From the NCBI RefSeq assembly GCF_001730235.1, contig NZ_MIJF01000010.1:1-41930 (forward strand): a stretch of DNA of 41,930 nucleotides. Reading direction: 5' to 3'. This stretch comes from Vulcanibacillus modesticaldus. Its GTDB lineage: Bacteria; Bacillota; Bacilli; Tepidibacillales; Tepidibacillaceae. A model generated the notes under the pieces. It was not told the origin of the DNA, did not search any database, and saw nothing but the letters and a program-made list of their open reading frames with translations. Made by a program: the position numbers and the translations under genes. Shown here one piece after another: positions 34,773 to 41,930 of this stretch. Position 1 is the first letter of the stretch; each line of letters opens with the position of its first letter.

Positions 34773-35225
34773 TTATTTAATTTCTGTAAATGTCCAGTTA
34801 AATAATGCAGCATGTTCTGATTCGTCATGTTGGATCGAATACAATAGATCACGTATCATTTGGCAATTAGTTGACAGGTACATTTCCTTATAAAATTCAG
34901 CTGCTTCAATTTCACCTATAAAGGCTTTTTGCAAACCATCGTAAAAATGGTTAAATTCAACATCTTTAAAGTCTATATTTGGTTTACTTCCAGTTAGATA
35001 TTTATATAATTTGGTAAGTTTTTTATCATGAATTTTTTCATCATCTAAAGCTGTTTTTAGGCTATGTCTCGCAAATTCTGTAGGAGCGATCTTGTATAAT
35101 TCAGTGTAAAAATTTATAGTTTTTCTTTCATTTGCGATAGCTAACTGTAAGTCATCAAGAAATTTCGGATAATTTTTGAATCTAACCATCATCCAGTTCA
35201 TTTGAGGGTTATAGTGATAGTTCAT
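34773..35225 (-). CDS. Ferritin-like diiron protein (YhjR-like)
   Basis: A 150-residue four-helix protein with rubrerythrin-type iron-ligand spacing: E33 (NERKTINFY), an ExxH motif in DDEKIHDKK, a glutamate in GEIEAAEFY, and a second ExxH in DESEHAALF. It resembles the Bacillus YhjR-type ferritin-like proteins tied to spores; this is from memory. GGGAGG precedes the ATG. The upstream sequence carries an exact sigma-K-type promoter pattern, pointing to mother-cell expression. It is divergent from the bacteriohemerythrin gene. The catalytic activity (peroxidase, oxidase or iron storage) is unknown. Confidence 0.85.
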   Translation of the reverse strand: MNYHYNPQMNWMMVRFKNYPKFLDDLQLAIANERKTINFYTELYKIAPTEFARHSLKTALDDEKIHDKKLTKLYKYLTGSKPNIDFKDVEFNHFYDGLQKAFIGEIEAAEFYKEMYLSTNCQMIRDLLYSIQHDESEHAALFNWTFTEIK

Positions 35226-35257
35226 TTTATTTAAACCTCCCAGTCTCTACTTCCATA

Positions 35258-35285
35258 TAGTCTATGGCCTAGTAAGGATAAATGT
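35258..35285 (-). promoter_or_regulatory. Sigma-K-type promoter of the ferritin-like gene
   Basis: On the minus strand AC (35284-35285), 17 bases, then CATAGACTA (35258-35266): an exact AC-N17-CATANNNTA match, the same pattern as at gerE. The start would be about 25 bases before the ATG. Confidence 0.6.
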
Positions 35286-35321
35286 TATTTAAAGGTATAA
35301 ATTTGGGCTCAACTTATTCTG

Positions 35322-35350
35322 TAGACAGACTTGTCTCTTTAGGATATTAT
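35322..35350 (+). promoter_or_regulatory. Promoter and dyad of the bacteriohemerythrin gene
   Basis: TAGACA (35322-35327) and TATTAT (35345-35350) with 17-base spacing. A perfect dyad, AGACA-GACT-TGTCT (35323-35336), overlaps the -35 and could bind a regulator. Confidence 0.55.
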
Positions 35351-35388
35351 TGAACTGGATAATATTGCAATTTTGGGAGGTAAAAATT

Positions 35389-35799
35389 ATGGCTTTAAAA
35401 TGGAGAGAAGATTTAGCTGTTGGAATTAACAAAATTGATCAACAACATAAAGAACTTTTTGAACGGACTGACCAATTATTAAATGCTTGTAATCTAGGAA
35501 AAGGTCGTGAAGAAGTAGCAAAACTGATCGACTTTTTATTGGAATACGTTGTTACTCACTTTAAAGATGAAGAGCAGTATCAAAAAAAATATGGTTATCC
35601 TGACTATGATAATCACAAGATGTTACATGATAAATTTATTGATGAAGTGAAAAATTTGAAAAATAAATTAGACTCTGAAGGTTCATCGATTGGCTTAGTT
35701 ATTGAAATTAATCGCAAAGTTATTGATTGGTTGGTAAATCATATTGGAAAAGTGGATAGACAGTTGGCTACATTTTTAAAAAGTAAAAATGTGGTATGA
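35389..35799 (+). CDS. Bacteriohemerythrin
   Basis: A 136-residue hemerythrin-like oxygen-binding protein. Iron ligands of the family are present: H in IDQQHKELF, H and E in THFKDEEQY, two H in DYDNHKMLHDKF, and H plus D in WLVNHIGKVDRQ. The N-terminal ALKWREDLAVGI is typical. Start 35389 has GGGAGG upstream; an in-frame ATG 39 bases earlier overlaps the promoter. It should bind O2 at a non-haem diiron site for sensing, storage or protection. Confidence 0.95.
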   Translation: MALKWREDLAVGINKIDQQHKELFERTDQLLNACNLGKGREEVAKLIDFLLEYVVTHFKDEEQYQKKYGYPDYDNHKMLHDKFIDEVKNLKNKLDSEGSSIGLVIEINRKVIDWLVNHIGKVDRQLATFLKSKNVV

Positions 35800-35818
35800 T
35801 ACGATACATATAATCGTA
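35800..35818 (+). promoter_or_regulatory. Dyad upstream of the zinc-ribbon gene
   Basis: TACGAT and ATCGTA form a perfect dyad with a 7-base spacer directly after the bacteriohemerythrin stop. ATCGTA/TACGAT elements recall Zur-type sites, but the arm orientation differs from the usual TCGTAAT-N-ATTACGA, so the assignment is open. Confidence 0.35.
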
Positions 35819-35859
35819 AAAAATGAAAATCATAACATAAAAGAAAGGAGGTTTTGTTT

Positions 35860-36111
35860 TTGGAAGTTAAGCCTTATTTTTGCCCTAATTGCAGGGGTAA
35901 TCGTACCAAGTTTAGGATTATTCAAAGAAAAGCTAAAGACGTACAAAAAGATGCGTTTAATGGAGAAATTGTTTCAATGGGAACAGAAATACCATTTGTT
36001 TCAGAACAAGGTGATACCGAAGTGGAATGTTTAGTTTGTCACTATGTTGGATATGAAATGATGTTTATTAAAGCAGCAGAGCGTGAACCAAGGGTTAGGA
36101 CAGAAGTTTGA
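35860..36111 (+). CDS. Small zinc-ribbon protein of unknown function
   Basis: An 83-residue protein with two cysteine pairs, CPNC near the N-terminus and CLVC in the middle, a typical zinc-ribbon arrangement; the rest is charged. Start TTG 35860 (MEVKPYFCPNCRGN) has AAGGAGG eight bases upstream; a TTG at 35854 is too close. It lies directly upstream of zur, which suggests a link to zinc supply, perhaps as a metal-binding or RNA-binding protein. I do not recognise the family. Confidence 0.75.
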   Translation: MEVKPYFCPNCRGNRTKFRIIQRKAKDVQKDAFNGEIVSMGTEIPFVSEQGDTEVECLVCHYVGYEMMFIKAAEREPRVRTEV

Positions 36112-36171
36112 CGAAAATAAAAAAAATAAATATACTGTACTTGATGTTGAGAAGTTTTGGGAGTGGGCATA

Positions 36172-36585
36172 TTGGATATTAACGAGGTCTTAAAGATCTT
36201 AAAGGCTAATGGTTATAAGTCGACCGAACAGCGGAAGGAGATTATCCGATCAATAATTAACAAAAATCGATATGTCTCTGCAAAAGAAATTTTGAATCAA
36301 GTACAAAGAAGATTTTCAAGCGTTAGTTTTGATACTATTTATCGAAATCTAGCTATTTTGTCTGAATTAGATTTGATTGAAGTGAGGAAGCAAGATGGTG
36401 AGTCTAAATTTAAAATTTCCTGTACTGATGATCACCATCATCATATAATTTGTAATAATTGCGGAAAAATATATATTCTTCCTGAATGTCCTATGGAATT
36501 GCTTAAAGAATGCAATGAAGATTTTAAAATAACAGGCCATAAGTTTGAGATATATGGCATTTGTAGTGAATGTCAAAATGCTTAA
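36172..36585 (+). CDS. zur: Zinc uptake regulator Zur (Fur family)
   Basis: A 137-residue winged-helix metalloregulator that represses zinc uptake genes when zinc is replete. It resembles B. subtilis Zur in SFDTIYRNL, DDHHHHIICNNCGK, the CPMELL segment and GHKFEIYGICSEC; the two CxxC pairs hold the structural zinc. Start TTG 36172 (MDINEVLKILK) is preferred because GGGAG lies eight bases upstream and it gives the usual length; TTG 36157 and GTG 36163 are less likely. It ends at a strong terminator. Confidence 0.92.
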   Translation: MDINEVLKILKANGYKSTEQRKEIIRSIINKNRYVSAKEILNQVQRRFSSVSFDTIYRNLAILSELDLIEVRKQDGESKFKISCTDDHHHHIICNNCGKIYILPECPMELLKECNEDFKITGHKFEIYGICSECQNA

Positions 36586-36605
36586 AATATTTCTGAATAT
36601 TAGAT

Positions 36606-36642
36606 AAGCCCTAAGAATATGATTCTAAGGGCTTGTTTTTAT
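36606..36642 (+). terminator. Terminator of zur
   Basis: AAGCCCTAAGAAT pairs with ATTCTAAGGGCTT with one mismatch, followed by GTTTTT. The convergent LpdD-like gene ends inside this hairpin. Confidence 0.85.
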
Positions 36643-36966
36643 TCTGATTAATTCTTTATTCATAGCACTCCTAACGAAGCTCACTATATACTCAATATCT
36701 TCCTTAGAAGCGTTGTCAACGTGGATTCCGATAAGTACAGATGAAGTATGTCCTAGAACCTTAACTGCTAGTTCAGCACATTCTTTTGCCAATTCCCCCT
36801 CTTTATGTCCGGGTAGTTCTAGAAGGTCGACATTAATTTGGTTATTATTTAGGTATGCAGTAGCCACAGCTCCGATATGAGCTGTTCCACCGGTTATGAT
36901 GAAGACGTAATCTTTACCCATTTCTGTTGTTTGAATATGAATATTAAAAGGATTGTCAGCTACCAT
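36625..36966 (-). CDS. LpdD-like (prenylated-flavin decarboxylase accessory) protein
   Basis: A 113-residue protein resembling the LpdD / third-subunit family of UbiD-type decarboxylases. The pattern is ITGGTAHIGAVATAYL near the N-terminus, LELPGHKEGELAKECAEL, and VLIGIHVDNASKEDIEYIV. Known members help load or stabilise the prenylated FMN cofactor. No ubiD or ubiX gene is in the window, so here it is an orphan next to the actin-like gene, to which it may be translationally linked (45-base gap). AGAAGGAGA precedes the ATG. The family call is from memory of its motifs. Confidence 0.7.
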   Translation of the reverse strand: MVADNPFNIHIQTTEMGKDYVFIITGGTAHIGAVATAYLNNNQINVDLLELPGHKEGELAKECAELAVKVLGHTSSVLIGIHVDNASKEDIEYIVSFVRSAMNKELIRIKTSP

Positions 36967-37011
36967 TATCTTTCTCCTTCTTAATATTGTGGTATATATT
37001 CGATAAGGATT

Positions 37012-39210
37012 TTATTCCCAATAAAGTTCTAATTTATCCCCATCTTTGATTGGAGTTTTGAAATCCGCTTCTTGGTTATTTATCCGAATAACATATTTGA
37101 TAGAGCCTTTTGGTGGTGTTGTATCAAAATCAACGTATCTGAATACATCGCTAAAAGTTAGTGTTTGATTATTTCCAAGCTTAATTTCAATTGAACTATT
37201 AGGTTCAATAGTAGAATCTAGTGTTACTTCTTTCTGATTCATAAAAACTTTAAAGGATGATGATTGTATCTTGATAGGTTGACCATTAAATGTTACGCCT
37301 ATTTCCCAGCCAGATATAGTTTCTTCTTGTAAAATATCTTTTATGGTAGGGAAGGGTTTATCCTGTTTGTCAAAAGTTATGATATCTCCATCATGTATAG
37401 GGTCTTTTATGTTGACTGGTTTTCCGTTTTGATAAATCTGTCTAGCTGAATATATAAGGTTTTGGGTTTTGCCATCTAATTGAAAACTAATATTTTTTTC
37501 TGTATATGGTTTTGTTGAATAACCTGCTAGAATTAGTGCCTCTTCAATATTTTTGACATGATGAAAATTGATCGTGTCACGATCTTTAATCGTTGCTGAG
37601 TAATCCATATCGATTCCATTTATTTCAACTAAAGGTAATAACTCTATTTTTTGATCTTCGATCTGAATATTAAATGGTTGAATCGAGCTATACTTTAATG
37701 CTTGCTTAAGTGTTAATGAAGCATTTTTACCGTTTTTTCCTGGTTTAACGTCAATTTTATCTAAGCTTTTGATAATTGTATCTAAAGTAGCTGTTTCTCC
37801 ATTTAGAGTTATTTCTGGTAAGGTTCCATGTTCTCCGGGGATCATAATTAATTTGCTGTTTATTTTAACGGTCATTGCCATCCCTGGTTTTCCAAAAAGA
37901 CTTTTGATAGGGATCCCTGCTGCAATTAGAGCATCTCCAATGGTTAAGGATTTCATTTCAAATAAACGGACAGTTTCACCATTAACATAAAATGAAATGT
38001 ACTTTATTGGATTTTCTCTTGAAGAAATTCCGATTCCGATAGGGGTCACTAAGTCCGGTCCTTTAGAAGTATCTTTTGGCCAAATTATTTTGTGTTGGAT
38101 TGCTTCGGCTCCTCTAACGGCAACTCTTTGAGGGGGTAGATCTAATAAAGAAGCAATTTTTTCGGTTAATTTTGGAGTTTGACTTCCTCCCCCGACTAGT
38201 ATAACAGCTTGTGGTGGTTTCCCATTCAAATCTAAAATCCTTTGTGAAATATTATCAGCTAACTTGGTTATCTCTTGGTCAATCTGATTGATTATTTCTT
38301 CTGATGAAATGGTATATTCCATCCCAAGAATATCAGTAAAAGTTACTTCCTTTTGTATCGAAATTCTTCTTTTTATTTCTTCAGCAATATGAAAGTCTAA
38401 AATATAAGATTGACTGATAGCCTCTGTTATTTCATCTCCTGCAAATGGCACCATTCCATAGGCAATTATCGTCCCTTCGGCAGTGATAGCAATGTCTGAA
38501 GTTCCGGCACCGATATCTACAAAGGCAATGTTTAATTTTCTCATTGAAGGAGGTATGAGAACATGGATGGCTGCAATCGGTTCCAATGTGAGTGCAGACA
38601 TCTCTAGATTTGCTCTCTTTAGTGACGATATTAAAGAATCTACAACAACCCTAGGTAAGAAGGTTGCGATAATCTCTACAGATGCTTTCTTACCACGTTG
38701 GTCTATCAGACTTCCGATTATTTGATCATCTAGAAAATAGTTAACAACACTGTATCCAACACAGTGGTAGTTGGTAGCAGAGTCTGACTTGATTTCTTCT
38801 ATCAATTGTTTCTGAGCCTCTTGAACTGCTGATAGTTCTAATGCACGAATATCTTCTTTTCTAAGTAAGGGTTGTCCATCTATATTAAGATCGATAGTAA
38901 CTCTTTTTGTTTTTAAAGAACGGCCAGCTGCAGCAACAGCAGCATTATTCAGTGGGCCATGATCAGCTTCTAGCTGTTTTTTAACCATTTTAATTGTATC
39001 TGAAACGGCTAGTACGTCGTGTATTTGACCATCGAGCATTGACCGCTCTTTATGTTCTGCTAATTTTATATCTTTGATTTCAAAGATACCTTCAGATGTT
39101 GGTTGAAGGATGACTCCAATGACACTTCTTGTGCCAATATCCAGAGCAAAAATAGCTGTTTCTTGTTCCACAGTTGTCACCTCTTCGACAAAGTTTCGAC
39201 GTAGCGTCAT
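37012..39210 (-). CDS. FtsA-like actin-fold ATPase with repeat-bearing C-terminus
   Basis: A 732-residue protein. Residues about 18-385 form an actin-like ATPase of the FtsA/PilM kind: phosphate loop LDIGTRSVIGV (23-33), second phosphate motif VDIGAGTSDIAI (231-242) and adenosine motif ILVGGGSQTPKL (337-348). The C-terminal 340 residues hold about five modules repeating every 53-64 residues, each with an NG or NN turn followed by an I-x-DGDxI-like ending (about 468, 529, 593, 656 and 709). There is no amphipathic FtsA tail. Start 39210 (ATG) has AAGGAG but at long spacing; a GTG at 39171 with GAGGTG six bases upstream is a good alternative. No cell-division genes are nearby and the role is unknown. 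Confidence 0.85.
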   Translation of the reverse strand: MTLRRNFVEEVTTVEQETAIFALDIGTRSVIGVILQPTSEGIFEIKDIKLAEHKERSMLDGQIHDVLAVSDTIKMVKKQLEADHGPLNNAAVAAAGRSLKTKRVTIDLNIDGQPLLRKEDIRALELSAVQEAQKQLIEEIKSDSATNYHCVGYSVVNYFLDDQIIGSLIDQRGKKASVEIIATFLPRVVVDSLISSLKRANLEMSALTLEPIAAIHVLIPPSMRKLNIAFVDIGAGTSDIAITAEGTIIAYGMVPFAGDEITEAISQSYILDFHIAEEIKRRISIQKEVTFTDILGMEYTISSEEIINQIDQEITKLADNISQRILDLNGKPPQAVILVGGGSQTPKLTEKIASLLDLPPQRVAVRGAEAIQHKIIWPKDTSKGPDLVTPIGIGISSRENPIKYISFYVNGETVRLFEMKSLTIGDALIAAGIPIKSLFGKPGMAMTVKINSKLIMIPGEHGTLPEITLNGETATLDTIIKSLDKIDVKPGKNGKNASLTLKQALKYSSIQPFNIQIEDQKIELLPLVEINGIDMDYSATIKDRDTINFHHVKNIEEALILAGYSTKPYTEKNISFQLDGKTQNLIYSARQIYQNGKPVNIKDPIHDGDIITFDKQDKPFPTIKDILQEETISGWEIGVTFNGQPIKIQSSSFKVFMNQKEVTLDSTIEPNSSIEIKLGNNQTLTFSDVFRYVDFDTTPPKGSIKYVIRINNQEADFKTPIKDGDKLELYWE

Positions 39211-39252
39211 TTATCTTCTATTCTCCTTAAGCCTATAATAATCCTTTTTTCT

Positions 39253-39280
39253 TTGCAATTGAATCTAAAAAGGTTATAAT
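39253..39280 (+). promoter_or_regulatory. Promoter of the DAHP synthase gene
   Basis: TTGCAA (39253-39258) and TATAAT (39275-39280) with a 16-base spacer, about 40 bases before the start. Confidence 0.7.
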
Positions 39281-39318
39281 CTGAAGTATGTGAGCTCAAG
39301 AATATGGGAGGCTGTTTT

Positions 39319-40386
39319 ATGAGTAATCAGGAATTGGAAGAATTAAGAGCTAAAGTTGATGAGATAAATTTACAGTTGTTACATTTAATTAATAAAAGAG
39401 CGGAGATCATTCAAGAAATTGGAAATATTAAAACAAAACAAGGCATGCCTCGATTTGATCCTATAAGAGAAAGGGAAATGATTGATAAAATAAGGGCTAA
39501 TAATAATGGTCCTTTTGATGATAATACAATTCTTCATCTTTTCAAGCAGATATTTAAGGCTTCATTAGACTTGCAAGAAGTTGATAATAATAAAAAGTTG
39601 TTGGTAAGTAGAGATCGTCATCCAGAGGATACGATCGTCACAGTGGGAGATACTGAAATAGGTAAAAAACCAATAATGATTGCCGGTCCTTGTTCAGTTG
39701 AAAGTGAAGAACAGGTAAGTATCGTAGCTAAAAGTTTAGTCGAGCAGGGAGTTAAATTGATACGTGGAGGAGCATTTAAGCCACGAACCTCCCCTTATGA
39801 TTTTCAAGGTTTAGGTATAGAAGGTCTTAAAATATTAAGGAAAGTTGCCGATAATTACGGGTTAAAGGTTGTAAGTGAAATCGTAAATCCAGCAGATATT
39901 GAGATTGCCCCAGAGTATGTGGATGTAATACAAATTGGAGCAAGGAATATGCAAAATTTCGAGTTATTAAAGGCTGCTGGGCAAGTAAATACACCAATTC
40001 TATTAAAGCGTGGTTTAGCAGCTACCATAGAAGAATTTTTATTTGCAGCTGAATACATCGTATCTAGAGGTAACACCCAGGTAATTTTAGTGGAAAGAGG
40101 AATTAGGACATACGAGAAATGGACTCGTAATACTTTAGATATCTTGGCAGTTCCAATAATTAAACAAGAAAGTCATCTACCAGTTATCGTTGATATTAGC
40201 CATTCAGCTGGTAGAAAAGACGTTGCAATACCAATTGCAAAAGCTGCCTTAGCTGCTGGTGCTGATGGGATAATGGTTGAAGTTCATCCGGATCCCCCGG
40301 TAGCATTATCTGATGCTAATCAACAGTTAGACCTAAATGAATTCAATAGTTTAATGACAGCCTTAAAAAAGGCAAACTTCTTCTAA
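39319..40386 (+). CDS. aroA: Bifunctional chorismate mutase / DAHP synthase
   Basis: A 355-residue fusion as in B. subtilis AroA (also named AroG): an N-terminal AroQ-type chorismate mutase (about 1-90, [20 protein letters not shown]) and a C-terminal DAHP synthase (about 105-355; [38 protein letters not shown]). DAHP synthase begins the shikimate pathway; in this fusion the mutase domain usually mediates feedback inhibition. Start 39319 ([12 protein letters not shown]) has GGGAGG upstream; an ATG 15 bases earlier overlaps it. The aroA-ccpA order is that of Bacillus. Confidence 0.96.
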   Translation: MSNQELEELRAKVDEINLQLLHLINKRAEIIQEIGNIKTKQGMPRFDPIREREMIDKIRANNNGPFDDNTILHLFKQIFKASLDLQEVDNNKKLLVSRDRHPEDTIVTVGDTEIGKKPIMIAGPCSVESEEQVSIVAKSLVEQGVKLIRGGAFKPRTSPYDFQGLGIEGLKILRKVADNYGLKVVSEIVNPADIEIAPEYVDVIQIGARNMQNFELLKAAGQVNTPILLKRGLAATIEEFLFAAEYIVSRGNTQVILVERGIRTYEKWTRNTLDILAVPIIKQESHLPVIVDISHSAGRKDVAIPIAKAALAAGADGIMVEVHPDPPVALSDANQQLDLNEFNSLMTALKKANFF

Positions 40387-40414
40387 GTAGTTATTTCTGA
40401 TAAAAACACCATCA

Positions 40415-40440
40415 AAATCACCCGTTTGGGTGATTTTTTT
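40415..40440 (+). terminator. Terminator of aroA
   Basis: A perfect stem AAATCACCC/GGGTGATTT with a GTTT loop, then a T-run. Confidence 0.9.
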
Positions 40441-40565
40441 AGGAACTTTTGCTTATTTTTTGATGGAATATATGATTTAAGTAAATAATATGGAGGAATA
40501 TATGTGTTATTTGTCGAAAAAAATTTAAATATGTAAAACTAGGTGTTAATTTGGATTAATAATCG

Positions 40566-40594
40566 TTGAATGAAAATTTTTTTTATCGTAGAAT
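40566..40594 (+). promoter_or_regulatory. Promoter of ccpA
   Basis: TTGAAT (40566-40571) and TAGAAT (40589-40594) with 17-base spacing, about 40 bases before ccpA. Confidence 0.6.
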
Positions 40595-40636
40595 GATATT
40601 AAATTTTAACACAATTAATACGAACGGGGAGATATT

Positions 40637-41644
40637 ATGCCAGTAACTATTTACGATGTTGCTAGAGAATCGGGTTTTTCAATGGCAACCGTTTCAAGGG
40701 TGATAAATGGTAGTTCAAAAGTTAAACCTGCCACCAGAAAAAAAATCTTAGAAACGATTGAGCGATTAGGATATAGACCTAATGCGGTTGCGAGAGGGCT
40801 AGCTAGCAAGAAAACGACTACTATCGGCGTTGTTATTCCGGATATTTCAAGTTCATTCTTTGCTGAAGTAGTTAGGGGTATTGAAGATATTGCAAATATG
40901 TATAACTATAATATTATTTTATCTAACTCAGACAAAAATCTTGAAAAAGAGTTAAATCTTATCAATACATTATTAGAAAAACAGGTTGATGGTCTGTTAT
41001 TTATGGGTGGTGAAGTTACAGAGCAACATGTGGATATTTTTCAATCATCCACAGTTCCAGTAGTCTTAGCGGCTACTAAAGATCCAAAAAATATTTTTCC
41101 TTCAGTCGATATTGATCATTTTCAAGCCGCGAAAGATGCTGTAATGGCATTCATTGAAGCAGGTCATAGAAAAATCGCATTTATTTCCGGACAATTAACC
41201 GATCCACTAACTGGTTATGCTAGATTTCAAGGTTATAAAAAGGCATTAGATGAAGCTAATATCCCTTTTGATGAGCGGTATGTTAAAATCGGTAATTACC
41301 ATTATGAATCTGGTATGGAAGCTATGAGGTATTTTCTTTCATTAGATGTAAAACCCACAGCAGTATTTGCTGTAAGTGATGAAATGGCAGTAGGCGCGAT
41401 ACATGAAATTCAAGATCAAGGATTGAACGTACCAAATGATATTGAAGTTAGAGGATTTGACAATACACCTATATCTTCAATGGTAAGGCCACTCTTATCA
41501 ACGGTTTCTATACCACAGTACGATATTGGAGCTGTAGCCATGAGATTTTTAACAAAACATATCAACGAAGAGCCGATTGAAAATCAGTTTGTTATTTTAC
41601 AGCATCAATTAATAGAGAGAAAATCAACAAAGCAGTCTAGTTAG
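40637..41644 (+). CDS. ccpA: Catabolite control protein A
   Basis: A 335-residue LacI-family master regulator of carbon catabolite control, which with HPr-Ser-P binds cre sites. The helix-turn-helix [20 protein letters not shown] and hinge region [16 protein letters not shown] match CcpA closely. The effector domain has [20 protein letters not shown] and [20 protein letters not shown]. Length equals the B. subtilis protein (334). GGGGAG precedes the ATG. It follows aroA as in Bacillus. Confidence 0.97.
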   Translation: MPVTIYDVARESGFSMATVSRVINGSSKVKPATRKKILETIERLGYRPNAVARGLASKKTTTIGVVIPDISSSFFAEVVRGIEDIANMYNYNIILSNSDKNLEKELNLINTLLEKQVDGLLFMGGEVTEQHVDIFQSSTVPVVLAATKDPKNIFPSVDIDHFQAAKDAVMAFIEAGHRKIAFISGQLTDPLTGYARFQGYKKALDEANIPFDERYVKIGNYHYESGMEAMRYFLSLDVKPTAVFAVSDEMAVGAIHEIQDQGLNVPNDIEVRGFDNTPISSMVRPLLSTVSIPQYDIGAVAMRFLTKHINEEPIENQFVILQHQLIERKSTKQSS

Positions 41645-41930
41645 AAAAAATTATTAATTTTATAACAGACTAAGGTAATTCGGGTAGTGTCAAAAGTTCT
41701 ATGAAAAATTAAACGTTTGGTGAAAAAGAAATTAAGAATGACAAAATTGGGGAACAAAGAACTTCACAAAGGGTTAAACAAGTATAGCAAAAGCATGACT
41801 TCATTTAAACAGTGACAAAAAAGAGCATACTGAAGCAGACTCTTAAAACAGAGCCTAATTAATACTGTTAGATTAAGCAGACTGTTGCTCTAAAATAAAT
41901 TCCTGTGACAACTCAATAAGTTTAGACCAC
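41645..41930. other. Gene-poor right edge, possible second mobile element
   Basis: No full gene is seen. Near 41691 the text GGGTAGTGTCAAAAGTTCT looks like an insertion-sequence terminus, and AGCAGACT occurs twice (41834, 41875). At the very edge a minus-strand frame (41873-41929) reads WSKLIELSQEFILEQQSA then stop, possibly the C-terminus of a transposase whose body lies beyond the window. The family could not be identified, so this is tentative. Confidence 0.3.

Noticed and set aside
40502-40528. Eight-codon frame (MCYLSKKI) with GGAGG upstream of ccpA
   Set aside because: It has a good ribosome site but lies upstream of the likely ccpA promoter at 40566, so it is not in the ccpA leader; no further support for translation.

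Overview
The window is AT-rich DNA from a spore-forming Firmicute close to Bacillaceae. Marker genes support this: gerE, gerM, lonB and ccpA are all present. The order murI, gerM, rph, rdgB, tig, clpX, lonB, lonA, ysxC matches the Bacillus subtilis backbone, and aroA-ccpA is another Bacillus pair. TTG and GTG starts are common, and several proteins suggest an oxygen-sensitive or iron-handling lifestyle (bacteriohemerythrin, ferritin-like protein, quinone reductase, thiol peroxidase). The genus cannot be fixed from the sequence alone.

Layout. 1-243: end of an IS3-type insertion sequence. 469-4517: sensory island with a methyl-accepting protein lacking a ligand domain, CheW, and a solute-binding/HD-GYP phosphodiesterase; the first and last share a leader motif. 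4584-7389 (minus): thiol peroxidase, membrane protein, potassium channel, pseudouridine synthase. 7598-9644: two small unknown genes and an M24 peptidase. 9718-16489: gerE (sigma-K-like promoter), murI, a WrbA-type quinone reductase with MhqR-like operators, its probable MarR-family regulator, an MscS channel, gerM (sigma-E-like promoter), rph and rdgB. 16498-24479: tRNA-Arg, then the proteostasis block tig, clpX, lonB (sigma-F-like promoter), lonA and the ribosome-assembly GTPase ysxC.

24482-35225 is mostly minus strand: an rRNA methyltransferase, the nadB-nadC-nadA operon, an archaeal/eukaryal-type proS behind a T-box, two flavoproteins, a cold-shock gene behind a terminator-bearing leader, a 45-codon gene missed by length cut-offs (sigma-G-like promoter), and a ferritin-like gene with a sigma-K-like promoter. 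A probable unannotated small RNA (about 29611-29693, plus) sits between nadB and proS. 35322-36642: bacteriohemerythrin, a small zinc-ribbon protein and zur. 36625-39210 (minus): an LpdD-like protein and an actin-like ATPase with a tail of about 60-residue repeats. 39253-41644: chorismate mutase/DAHP synthase and ccpA. The last 290 bases may run into another mobile element.

The most interesting unexplained items are the small RNA, the MhqR-type double operator at wrbA, the cold-shock leader, the repeat-tailed actin-like protein, and a set of well-formed sporulation promoters. All functional links are inferences from sequence; no database search was run.
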